Shown in pieces: positions 1 to 5,308 of a stretch of 5,308 nucleotides of DNA. This DNA is from an uncultured Clostridia bacterium (GTDB lineage Bacteria; Bacillota; Clostridia; TANB77; CAG-508), in contig CALXAQ010000023.1 of assembly GCA_944386335.1 (NCBI GenBank), positions 1-5,308 of the forward strand, given 5' to 3'. The notes beneath the pieces were generated by a model, which was not told the origin of the DNA, did no database searches, and was given only the letters and a program-made list of their open reading frames with translations. Every line of letters starts with the position of its first letter. Position 1 is the first letter of the stretch. Position numbers and translations under genes: made by a program.

Positions 1-355
1 AAGCATACAAATAAAGATTTCTTGTATAACTTATACCATCTCTCATAATAATATAAGCTTGCCATGTATCTCCGCCATATTTATCTACTAAATCAAAACA
101 ATCTACCAAAGATTTTGCTTCAATATATGCTGTAACATCCTCTGGATGCTCTGGATTTAATTCTTTCACATAATCTCGCATAGATTGCACATAACTAGTA
201 GAATAACTACCATAACGAGTGTACATAGATGTATTTGTATTTCTGGATGTCATAAAATTATAGAAAACCATAAATAAAACAGTAACTATTAGAATAATGT
301 AAAAACTTTTCTTTTTTAATATTTTCACTATTTCATTTTTTATCAAATTAATCAA
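1..355 (-). CDS. ABC-2 type transporter permease, N-terminal part (runs off window)
   Basis: About 118 codons are visible before the window edge cuts the gene, and the frame stays open throughout. The protein begins MINLIKNEIVKILKKKSF, a short basic amphipathic cytoplasmic stretch. One hydrophobic segment follows at about residues 18-34, then a polar, probably extracytoplasmic region rich in Tyr, Ser, Asp and Glu (about residues 35-118). This pattern is typical of the large first outer loop of ABC-2 permeases that pair with BcrA-type ATPases. I chose the TTG at 355-353 because an AGGGGGG ribosome binding site lies 7 nt upstream. Another TTG at 346-344 is possible but worse spaced. The gene overlaps the end of the ATPase gene by 8 bp, so the two are probably translationally coupled and form one transporter. 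The family call rests on context, the N-terminal pattern and topology. The substrate is unknown. Confidence 0.8.
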   Translation of the reverse strand, partial: MINLIKNEIVKILKKKSFYIILIVTVLFMVFYNFMTSRNTNTSMYTRYGSYSTSYVQSMRDYVKELNPEHPEDVTAYIEAKSLVDCFDLVDKYGGDTWQAYIIMRDGISYTRNLYLYA

Positions 356-1256
356 TGATATTCCCCCCTGTCTTCTTTAAAAAGGCATCTTCTAGCGATA
401 TTTCTTTTGGCTTAATTTGATACACTTTTATTTGATTTTTTACAAACAACTCTACTATTTCTGGAATTTTCTCCTTTTCTATATCTATTTGAAAATGTGT
501 TTCATCTAATAGGTTAGCTTCTGGAAGAAATCTTTTTACTCCTTGCACACTATTTACTTCCCATAGATAGATATGACCATTTAGTTGTGCTTTTACTTCT
601 TCTATTTCATTGGTTTCTACAATTTGACCATTTTTGATAATACTTATTTTGTTACACAAGTTTTCTAATTCTGCTAAATTATGGCTAGAAATTAAAATAC
701 CCATTTTTTCTTTTTCTACCAATAATTTTAATAAATCTCTTACTTCTTTCATTCCCTCTGGATCTAAACCATTGGTTGGTTCATCTAAGATGAGTAAATT
801 AGGTTTATGGAGTATGGCTTGTGCTATTCCTAAACGTTGTCTCATTCCTAAAGAATATTTAGACACTTTATCCTGGATACGGTTTTTAAGCCCTACTAAT
901 TCTACTACTTCATCTATTCTCATTTGATTAACATTAGAATATAAGTTTCCCATTAATTTTAAATTTTCATAACCAGTTAAATACATGTATAAATCTGGAT
1001 TTTCTACTATTGTTCCTACTTTTTCAATCGCTTTTGTAAAATCCTTTTGAATATCATATCCATTTATTTTTACACTTCCACTAGTAATACTTTGCAACCC
1101 TAATATTAGTTTAATCGTTGTGGTTTTTCCAGCTCCATTTGGTCCAATAAATCCCAAAATATCTCCTGCTTGCATGCTAATACTAACGCCTTTTAATATT
1201 TCTTTTTTGCCGATAGTTTTATGCAGATTTTCACAATTTAAAATTGTTTCTTGCAT
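348..1256 (-). CDS. ABC transporter ATP-binding protein, BcrA/lantibiotic-exporter type
   Basis: This 302-residue cytoplasmic ATPase should drive an ABC-2 permease, here the overlapping downstream gene. All the nucleotide-binding motifs are visible: Walker A GPNGAGKTT at 38-46, signature SLGMRQR at 135-141, Walker B LLILDEP at 154-160, D-loop NGLDP at 162-166 and the switch histidine in SSHN (His192). In the Q-loop region, IVENP carries Glu where other ABC proteins have Gln. From what I recall, this is usual for the BcrA-like subgroup. After about residue 225 there is a C-terminal extension ending LEDAFLKKTGG, as is common in this family at about 300 residues. The ATG at 1256 is supported by AGGGGAG (1269-1263) 6 nt upstream. 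Families like this export peptides or give resistance to bacitracin, lantibiotics or other antimicrobial peptides, but the substrate cannot be read here. No two-component or GntR regulator lies beside it within the window. Confidence 0.95.
   Translation of the reverse strand: MQETILNCENLHKTIGKKEILKGVSISMQAGDILGFIGPNGAGKTTTIKLILGLQSITSGSVKINGYDIQKDFTKAIEKVGTIVENPDLYMYLTGYENLKLMGNLYSNVNQMRIDEVVELVGLKNRIQDKVSKYSLGMRQRLGIAQAILHKPNLLILDEPTNGLDPEGMKEVRDLLKLLVEKEKMGILISSHNLAELENLCNKISIIKNGQIVETNEIEEVKAQLNGHIYLWEVNSVQGVKRFLPEANLLDETHFQIDIEKEKIPEIVELFVKNQIKVYQIKPKEISLEDAFLKKTGGNIID
363..369 (-). promoter_or_regulatory. Ribosome binding site for the permease (G6 tract inside the ATPase gene)
   Basis: Read on the minus strand, AGGGGGG lies 7 nt before the TTG at 355-353. 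It is embedded in the last codons of the ATPase gene, where GGG GGG encodes the Gly-Gly near the C-terminus. This site is the main reason for placing the permease start at TTG 355. Confidence 0.6.
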
Positions 1257-1262
1257 TTTTTT

Positions 1263-1269
1263 CTCCCCT
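1263..1269 (-). promoter_or_regulatory. Ribosome binding site for the ABC ATPase
   Basis: AGGGGAG on the minus strand, within a purine-rich run, 6 nt before the ATG at 1256. It fixes the start of the ATPase gene. Confidence 0.75.
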
Positions 1270-1282
1270 TTCTCTTTTTATG

Positions 1283-1320
1283 CTACTATTTTATCTCATA
1301 TTTTATTAAGATAAAAGTAG
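1283..1320 (-). promoter_or_regulatory. Candidate operator/promoter dyad for the ABC transporter unit
   Basis: An interrupted inverted repeat: the plus-strand left arm CTACTATTTTATCT (1283-1296) pairs with AGATAAAAGTAG (1309-1320), with two extra bases in the left arm and a 12-nt AT-only-like spacer apart from one C. It lies between the terminator of the glycosylation unit and the ATPase start, where the promoter must be if the transporter has its own. Weak promoter-like hexamers overlap it on the minus strand: TTAACT (1324-1319) with TATGAG (1300-1295) at 18-nt spacing, or a -10-like TAAAAT (1293-1288). A dimeric repressor such as a GntR/YtrA-type protein could bind here, but that is inference. 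In this AT-rich DNA a chance dyad is possible. Confidence 0.35.
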
Positions 1321-1350
1321 TTAAATCCTGAAGATTTTATGAAGCTTTAT

Positions 1351-1397
1351 AAAAAGCCATAAATAGCTTTTTTATTGTTTTGGCTATTTATGGCTTT
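1351..1397 (-). terminator. Rho-independent terminator after the GT2 gene
   Basis: A perfect 15-bp inverted repeat (1353-1367 with 1383-1397) encloses a 15-nt loop. On the minus strand the second arm ends GGCTTT and runs into a short T tract (1355-1351 all T) before ATAAAGC. It begins 12 nt after the end of the GT2 gene. The stem is AT-rich, with GGC/GCC and GC clamps, which fits the base composition of the region. On the plus strand the stem is not followed by a T run, so it acts in one direction, ending the ackA-GT-C-GT2 transcript before the ABC unit. Confidence 0.8.
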
Positions 1398-1408
1398 ATT
1401 AAATAGTA

Positions 1409-2125
1409 TTATTTTTGTGTCTCTAATCTTTTATTAATTTTTCTAAAATCACGTAGTGTTTCCCAACCAGTATGAACTAATTTTTCAAAGTTGATAGAAT
1501 TTTTCCCTGCTTGTCTTGCTTGAAAAGTAATAGGAATAAATTTAACTTTTTCTCCATATTTTACAAACATTGCTGTAAGTAGAGCATTAGATAGGTAAAA
1601 GTCTTTTGGAACTTTTGGCAAGTGCTTTTTTAGAGTTTCTACTTTCATTAAGCGAAATGGTGTATTAGCATCTTCTACTGTTGTATGTAATGTGATTTTT
1701 ATAACAAACTTTAATACTTTACTCGCAAATTTTCTGAAGAAACCATCTCCTCTTTTAGTTCTACTTCCAATAATCATATCATATTTTTCTCTTTGCTCCC
1801 AAAATGCTAAAAACTCTTCTGGATTAGTTTGACCATCAGAATCTGTTTGAAAAATATAAGTAGCACCTCTTGCTATAGCATATTCATAGGCAAACAAAAC
1901 AGTAGCTCCATGTCCAGAATTTTCTTTATATTGAAATTCTAGTTGTGGTAATTCTCTTTGTAAGTCCCATATAATATTATAAGTGTCATCTTTTGAACCA
2001 TCATCTACTATTAATAATCTTGCCGTTTTATCTACTTTCTCAATTACAGCATGCCAACTCCTTACAACCTTTTCTATATTTTTCTCCTCATTATAGGCTG
2101 GCATTACTACATACAATCTTTCCAT
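1409..2125 (-). CDS. Family 2 glycosyltransferase, polyprenyl-phosphate sugar synthase-like (DPM1-like)
   Basis: A 238-residue soluble GT-A fold enzyme. The N-terminal strand MERLYVVMPAYNEE begins the fold immediately. DDGS at 41-44 binds the nucleotide sugar, and DSDGQ at 95-99 supplies the metal-binding Asp-x-Asp. GHG at 71-73, DANTPFRLMK at about 152-161 and the RQAGKNS stretch at 204-210 resemble the corresponding regions of dolichol-phosphate mannose synthases and their bacterial relatives. No membrane segment is evident, unlike GtrB-type enzymes with C-terminal helices. The likely reaction is transfer of a sugar from a nucleotide sugar to a polyprenyl phosphate at the inner membrane face; the sugar is unknown. 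TAAGGAG lies 8 nt before the ATG. The start overlaps the end of the GT-C gene by 35 bp, so the two are probably coupled. Direct transfer to another acceptor is the main alternative. Confidence 0.88.
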   Translation of the reverse strand: MERLYVVMPAYNEEKNIEKVVRSWHAVIEKVDKTARLLIVDDGSKDDTYNIIWDLQRELPQLEFQYKENSGHGATVLFAYEYAIARGATYIFQTDSDGQTNPEEFLAFWEQREKYDMIIGSRTKRGDGFFRKFASKVLKFVIKITLHTTVEDANTPFRLMKVETLKKHLPKVPKDFYLSNALLTAMFVKYGEKVKFIPITFQARQAGKNSINFEKLVHTGWETLRDFRKINKRLETQK

Positions 2126-3731
2126 TTTCTTCTCTCCTTACTATATTATTTTCTATTAATTTTTGTACAATTTCTGTTTCTTTTTCTTTTAAGAAATAAA
2201 TTTTGTCTAATCCTTGTATTGTAAAATATTTTTCTTCTAAGATATCTTCTAACCATTGGCAATAGCTAGATGTTTGAATTGTTTCTTGCCATAATAGTTC
2301 TTCACCATCGTAAATAATTATTTTAGGTTTTCCTTCTAATAGGTCTTGCTGTATTTTTTCATTTAGCCCTGGTTTAATAGATTGCCATGGTAAATAAAAG
2401 ATATTCCCATTTGTTGGCATACGCTTAGTTACATAATAGAGTTCTGCCTTTAAGGGAGCTGCCCATATAGTATCTTCTTTGTCTGTAACAGCTAAAATAA
2501 TATCTTTATATTCTTCCCCATAATTTGTTACATATATTTTATCTCTTAACATATTAAAAACAGAATAAAACATAATAAACAAATAAACTGTACTACATAA
2601 TAAAATACCAGAGATAGCTAGCCCTTTTCCCAATTTGGCTTTTTGTTTTCTTCTTATTTCTTTAAAACACCATAGCAATCCTTCTGCTACAAAATATTGA
2701 CAAAATATTACAAAAGTACAAATATGAAAACCATCTCTCATATAACAAAAGTAAATAAATAAAATATAAAGAATGCTTTTTTGTTTATAACGAAATAGTG
2801 CCACAACGGACCAAATAAGGAATATTATAAAACTAATTCCTGTAAAAATATCTGTTGGTACTAAAAAAAGAAAAGGCAAATACATTGTTCCAACTAAAAT
2901 ACGAGCCCATGCTTTTATTGGGAAACTTTGAAATTGACTTATTATTAGACTAATTGGTGTAGCCTCACCATTATAAATGTTGTAATAATCTGTATTAAAG
3001 AAAATGCCATTTTCTAAAAATGCTCCCCACGTTCCAGTTAGAATAAAATATAGTATAAAAATAACATAAGGGCATAATACAATCAAGATAAATAATAAAT
3101 CTTCTTTGAAATAAGCAAGTGCATTTTTCTTTTCTTTACTATATAAAACAAGACGTTTGATAATGTAATATACGTAAAAAATTAGTAAAGGATAAACGGC
3201 AATTAGGCTAGAGCCAAAAGAAATAAAAGTAGAAAAAGAAATTAGTATTTTATCTTTTAATTCATATTTGGCTTCTTTATGTGTTATCATTTCCAAGAAA
3301 ATAGTAAAAACTCCAAAAGCCACAAATGTATCTGCTAAAATCATATTTTGCAAAAATATATGCTTCATCATTCCCCATAATGCTGCTGTAATCGGAATTA
3401 AATAATATGGTAATTTTTTTCGAAAAAGCAAATATAGCAAAATAAAATAAGATTGTGTAACAATACCATAACTTAATCTTAAAAAGATAATAGAATCTGA
3501 AAAATATTGAAAAATTTCTAAAAAGAAATAAGGAACAGGCATGTGATGACAAAAAATATCACTATAAAGATGCTTTCCTTGACTCATAAGCCATGAAGCA
3601 GTAATTACATCTGCTTCATCGCAAAAAGTACCATAAAAAGCTTCTAATATAGTGAAAATATATCCTATTGCAAAAAGTATAATTACAAATTTTTCTTTTT
3701 TTAAAGTTTGTTTTATTATTTCTAATTTCAT
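2091..3731 (-). CDS. Polytopic membrane glycosyltransferase, GT-C fold (PMT/ArnT-like), hypothetical specificity
   Basis: A 546-residue integral membrane protein with roughly ten to eleven hydrophobic segments between residues 15 and 393, followed by a soluble C-terminal region of about 150 residues. After the first helix (about 15-34) comes CDEAD at 37-41, in the position where GT-C enzymes keep catalytic acidic residues in the first outer loop. SQGKHLYSDIFCHHMPVPY (50-68) then resembles the Gly-x-x-x-Tyr-x-Asp ... His-x-Pro pattern of protein O-mannosyltransferase and ArnT-type proteins. The C-terminal part (IWAAPLKAELYYVTKRMPT and KPKIIIYDGEE) looks like the extracytoplasmic domain of this group. 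It probably transfers a lipid-linked sugar to an envelope acceptor. The GT2 gene beside it would supply the donor. It begins 37 bp after ackA copy 1, with only a weak GGGATG site before its ATG. Sequence conservation in this family is low, so substrate and acceptor are open. Confidence 0.75.
   Translation of the reverse strand: MKLEIIKQTLKKEKFVIILFAIGYIFTILEAFYGTFCDEADVITASWLMSQGKHLYSDIFCHHMPVPYFFLEIFQYFSDSIIFLRLSYGIVTQSYFILLYLLFRKKLPYYLIPITAALWGMMKHIFLQNMILADTFVAFGVFTIFLEMITHKEAKYELKDKILISFSTFISFGSSLIAVYPLLIFYVYYIIKRLVLYSKEKKNALAYFKEDLLFILIVLCPYVIFILYFILTGTWGAFLENGIFFNTDYYNIYNGEATPISLIISQFQSFPIKAWARILVGTMYLPFLFLVPTDIFTGISFIIFLIWSVVALFRYKQKSILYILFIYFCYMRDGFHICTFVIFCQYFVAEGLLWCFKEIRRKQKAKLGKGLAISGILLCSTVYLFIMFYSVFNMLRDKIYVTNYGEEYKDIILAVTDKEDTIWAAPLKAELYYVTKRMPTNGNIFYLPWQSIKPGLNEKIQQDLLEGKPKIIIYDGEELLWQETIQTSSYCQWLEDILEEKYFTIQGLDKIYFLKEKETEIVQKLIENNIVRREENGKIVCSNASL
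2134..2140 (-). promoter_or_regulatory. Ribosome binding site for the GT2 gene
   Basis: TAAGGAG on the minus strand, 8 nt before the ATG at 2125, inside the 3' end of the upstream membrane protein gene. It is the best Shine-Dalgarno match in the window. It supports a true 35-bp gene overlap over a later GT2 start. Confidence 0.75.
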
Positions 3732-3768
3732 AATTTCATCCCATTCTTTTATTTTCTTATGTTAGTTC

Positions 3769-4962
3769 TTATTCTTCTACAATTCTCTTTGTATCTCTTG
3801 CAATTACTAGTTCTTCATTTGTAGGAACTATCCATACTTTTACTTCGGAGTCTGGCGTAGATATTTCTCTTTCTTCAGCTCTTATTGCATTTTTTTCTTT
3901 ATCTAAATTCACTCCCATAAATGTTAAATGCTCACAAATTCCTTCTCGAATATGAATTTGATTTTCCCCTACTCCTGCAGTAAAAGCAATAGCGTCTACA
4001 CCATTCATTGCAACTGCACATTTTGCCACATATTGTGCTACATTGTAACAGTATGCCTTTCTAGCAAGTAGTGCCTTTTTATCTCCCTCATCTGCTGCTT
4101 TTTCAATATCACGGAAATCTGGACTTACTCCAGAAATGCCTAAAACTCCAGATTTTTTATTTAATATATTTTCCATTTCATCTGGTGTTAAGTTTTCTTT
4201 TTTCATAAAATAAGTTACAATAGAGGGGTCTAAATCTCCACTTCTAGCACACATCATAATGCCAGAAACAGGCGTCATTCCCATGGTAGTCTCTACCGAT
4301 TTTCCACCTTCTACTGCACATAGGCTTGCTCCTTGTCCTAAATGACATACCACTATTTTTAAATCTTCTATTGGCTTTTGCATTAACTCTGCTAATCTTT
4401 GAGATACATAGCGGTGAGATGTACCGTGAAAACCATATTTGCGTACATTATCTTTTTCGTAATATTCATAAGGAATAGGATAAATATATCTTTCTTCAGG
4501 AATTGTTTGATGGAAGGCTGTATCAAATACAGCTACCATTGGCTTCCCAGAAAGCACTTTCTTACAAGCTTCTATTCCGCTTAATATAGCAGGTGTATGA
4601 AGTGGTGCAAGTTCGGTACAACTTGCAATCTCTTCTTCTACCTTTTCTGTAATAAGTACAGATTCACTAAATAAATCTTTTCCATGTGGCACTCTGTGTC
4701 CTATAGCTTCTATTTCCTCTAAAGATTGTATTACTGCGTATTTTTCATTTAACAATTGTTCTATCATAAAAGCCAAGGCTTGTTCATGATTCTCTACTGG
4801 ATTTTCTAATACATATTTTTCTCCATTAACTTTATGCGTTAAAAAGCTATTACCTTGTCCAATTCTCTCATAATTTCCTTTGGCAAGAACTTCTTCTGTA
4901 TCCATATCTAATAATTGATATTTCAAGGAAGAACTTCCACAATTGATTACTAAAATTTTCAT
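3769..4962 (-). CDS. ackA: Acetate kinase, copy 1 (complete)
   Basis: This cytoplasmic kinase interconverts acetate plus ATP with acetyl phosphate plus ADP, normally the ATP-yielding last step of acetate fermentation with phosphotransacetylase. From the ATG at 4962 it has 397 residues, the usual family length. The frame extends to a TTG at 4983, but the ATG is preferred: AAAGGA (4975-4970) stands 7 nt upstream and MKILVINCGSSSLKYQ is the canonical N-terminus. Recognisable residues, numbered here, include Asn7, Arg90 in GHR, Asp147 in FDTAFHQTIP, His179 in YGFHGTSHR, Arg240 in ARSGD, Arg284 in SPDFRDIE, the GVGEN loop (330-334) and NEE at 382-384. Several usual residues differ: VPHGK for VVHGG, LHTPAI for LHNPAN, HLGQG for HLGNG, CARSGD for GTRSGD. 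No pta is in the window. A second ackA lies just upstream across a repeat element. No terminator separates it from the glycosyltransferase genes downstream, so they may be cotranscribed. Confidence 0.95.
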   Translation of the reverse strand: MKILVINCGSSSLKYQLLDMDTEEVLAKGNYERIGQGNSFLTHKVNGEKYVLENPVENHEQALAFMIEQLLNEKYAVIQSLEEIEAIGHRVPHGKDLFSESVLITEKVEEEIASCTELAPLHTPAILSGIEACKKVLSGKPMVAVFDTAFHQTIPEERYIYPIPYEYYEKDNVRKYGFHGTSHRYVSQRLAELMQKPIEDLKIVVCHLGQGASLCAVEGGKSVETTMGMTPVSGIMMCARSGDLDPSIVTYFMKKENLTPDEMENILNKKSGVLGISGVSPDFRDIEKAADEGDKKALLARKAYCYNVAQYVAKCAVAMNGVDAIAFTAGVGENQIHIREGICEHLTFMGVNLDKEKNAIRAEEREISTPDSEVKVWIVPTNEELVIARDTKRIVEE

Positions 4963-4969
4963 ATGAATA

Positions 4970-4975
4970 TCCTTT
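4970..4975 (-). promoter_or_regulatory. Ribosome binding site that decides the ackA copy 1 start
   Basis: AAAGGA on the minus strand, 7 nt before the ATG at 4962. It favours the 397-residue protein over the longer reading frame from TTG 4983. It directly abuts the outer end of the inverted-repeat element at 4976. Confidence 0.75.
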
Positions 4976-5007
4976 CTTTGCAATTTAGGGACGTTCCTTA
5001 AATTGCA
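4976..5007 (+). repeat. Left 32-bp arm of the element, itself a near-palindrome
   Basis: Within the arm, 4979-5007 is a 29-nt near-palindrome: 13-nt halves around a CGT centre (4992-4994), with a single G/T position as the only imperfection. As RNA or single-stranded DNA it can form a 13-bp hairpin with one G-U/G-T pair and a 3-nt loop. It adjoins the ribosome binding site of ackA copy 1. Confidence 0.8.
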
Positions 5008-5083
5008 TAAACTTTAGTGCATATAAAAGAGTAATTAATTTAAGTATTACTTTTCTCTATATGTATTTAATAATATAGTGACT

Positions 5084-5115
5084 TGCAATTTAAGGAACGT
5101 CCCTAAATTGCAAAG
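5084..5115 (-). repeat. Right 32-bp arm of the element, itself a near-palindrome
   Basis: Exact reverse complement of the left arm, with its own hairpin at 5084-5112. On the minus-strand transcript this copy carries the G-U version of the stem and the left copy the A/C version, so the hairpin nearer ackA copy 2 is the more stable. No T tract follows on the minus strand (it continues AGTCAC), so it is not a canonical terminator for ackA copy 2. Confidence 0.8.
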
Positions 5116-5128
5116 TTCATAAAATTTA

Positions 5129-5308
5129 TTAAATAAGTGCTGCTGTATCTCTTGCAATCATAAGCTCTTCCTCTGTTGGTACAATCCATACTGCTACTTT
5201 AGAATTGCTACTTGAAATTTGTTTTTCTTCTGCTTTTACCTTATTTGCCTCTTCATCTAATTCTACTCCCATAAAGCTTAAATGGTCACAAATCATTTTT
5301 CTTTCATC
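5129..5308 (-). CDS. ackA: Acetate kinase, copy 2, C-terminal fragment (runs off window)
   Basis: The last 59 codons and a TAA stop (5131-5129), with a second in-frame TAA right after, read as the C-terminus of an acetate kinase. It contains ICDHLSFMGVELD, AVWIVPTEEELMIARDT and the terminal AALI. Aligned by eye to copy 1, about 34 of 54 positions match. This is enough for a clear paralog but too few for a recent tandem duplication. The Glu-Glu pair of the conserved TEEEL motif near the active site is kept, so this end shows no sign of decay. The N-terminal catalytic motifs lie outside the window. It precedes copy 1 in the same direction, separated by the 140-bp repeat element. Confidence 0.93.
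   Translation of the reverse strand, partial: DERKMICDHLSFMGVELDEEANKVKAEEKQISSSNSKVAVWIVPTEEELMIARDTAALI

Larger units (their letters stand above)
4976..5115. repeat. 140-bp MITE-like / REP-doublet element with perfect 32-bp terminal inverted repeats
   Basis: The ends 4976-5007 and 5084-5115 are exact reverse complements over 32 bp; the match stops at once on both sides. The 76-bp interior is very AT-rich and has no open frame of note. It holds a weaker nested dyad: CATATA (5020-5025) with TATATG (5058-5063), and AGTAAT (5030-5035) with ATTACT (5046-5051). The whole element could thus fold into one long imperfect stem. This architecture fits a non-autonomous mobile repeat, either a miniature inverted-repeat element or a bacterial interspersed mosaic element of two inverted REP hairpins mobilised by a Y1 (RAYT) transposase. 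No transposase is present here, and no convincing target duplication is visible beyond a possible TT on each side. Other copies in the genome would confirm it. Confidence 0.75.

Noticed and set aside
634..927. Plus-strand open frame of 97 codons
   Set aside because: It lies wholly antisense to the conserved ATPase gene and its translation shows no domain pattern. It is a shadow, as are the other plus-strand frames at 1120-1314, 1993-2199 and 4399-4584 and the minus-strand one at 3277-3552.
1002..1004. Glu85 in place of the usual Q-loop glutamine in the ABC ATPase
   Set aside because: As I recall, Glu in this position is normal for the BcrA-like subgroup, and every other nucleotide-binding motif is intact. 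It is not a sign of loss of function.
3732..3768. Terminator or promoter between ackA copy 1 and the GT-C gene
   Set aside because: The 37-bp gap has no stem-loop and no spaced promoter hexamers, only a weak GGGATG before the start codon. Cotranscription is the simpler reading.
4963..4983. Longer acetate kinase start at TTG 4983 adding seven residues (MQRKDIH)
   Set aside because: The extension runs into the repeat arm, has no ribosome binding site at the right place, and is absent from the family. ATG 4962 has AAAGGA 7 nt upstream and gives the canonical N-terminus.
5008..5083. Promoter for ackA copy 1 inside the repeat element
   Set aside because: Several TA-rich hexamers resemble -10 boxes, but none has a convincing -35 at 16-18 nt. 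In such AT-rich DNA these matches carry no weight.
5084..5115. Rho-independent terminator for ackA copy 2
   Set aside because: The hairpin is good, but no T tract follows on the minus strand and the same structure is repeated in inverted form at the other end. A repeat element explains it better.
4976..5115. CRISPR-like or attachment-site interpretation of the repeats
   Set aside because: There are only two copies, in inverted and not direct orientation, with one 76-bp interval and no integrase or cas genes nearby.

Overview
The window looks like chromosomal DNA of a low-GC Firmicute, most likely a member of the Clostridia. The grounds are very AT-rich coding and intergenic sequence, strong AGGAG-type ribosome binding sites, a probable TTG start, and the protein families present. 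Genus cannot be decided from sequence reading alone. All genes lie on the minus strand, so transcription runs from high to low coordinates.

Layout in transcription order: (1) 5308-5129, the C-terminal 59 codons of one acetate kinase (ackA copy 2). (2) 5115-4976, a 140-bp repeat element bounded by perfect 32-bp inverted repeats, each of which can also fold on itself; it resembles a MITE or a REP-doublet (BIME). (3) 4962-3769, a complete second acetate kinase (ackA copy 1), clearly paralogous and not a recent duplicate. (4) 3731-2091, a polytopic membrane protein of the GT-C glycosyltransferase type. (5) 2125-1409, a family 2 glycosyltransferase resembling dolichol-/polyprenyl-phosphate sugar synthases, overlapping the membrane protein by 35 bp. 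(6) 1397-1351, a rho-independent terminator that closes this unit. (7) 1320-1283, a dyad that may be an operator/promoter for the next unit. (8) 1256-348, a BcrA-type ABC transporter ATPase. (9) 355-1, the start of its membrane permease, overlapping the ATPase and cut by the window edge.

There seem to be two functional units. The first joins acetate metabolism (acetyl phosphate/acetate/ATP) to a two-gene glycosylation module. In that module the GT2 enzyme probably makes a lipid-phosphate-linked sugar at the cytoplasmic face, and the GT-C protein probably transfers the sugar outside. The second is a two-component ABC-2 exporter of the kind used for peptide antibiotic resistance or export.

No wholly new system is evident. 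The points most worth a second look are the inverted-repeat element between the two ackA paralogs, and the non-canonical residues in the acetate-binding and nucleotide-binding motifs of ackA copy 1. No stretch over 300 bases lacks a gene.
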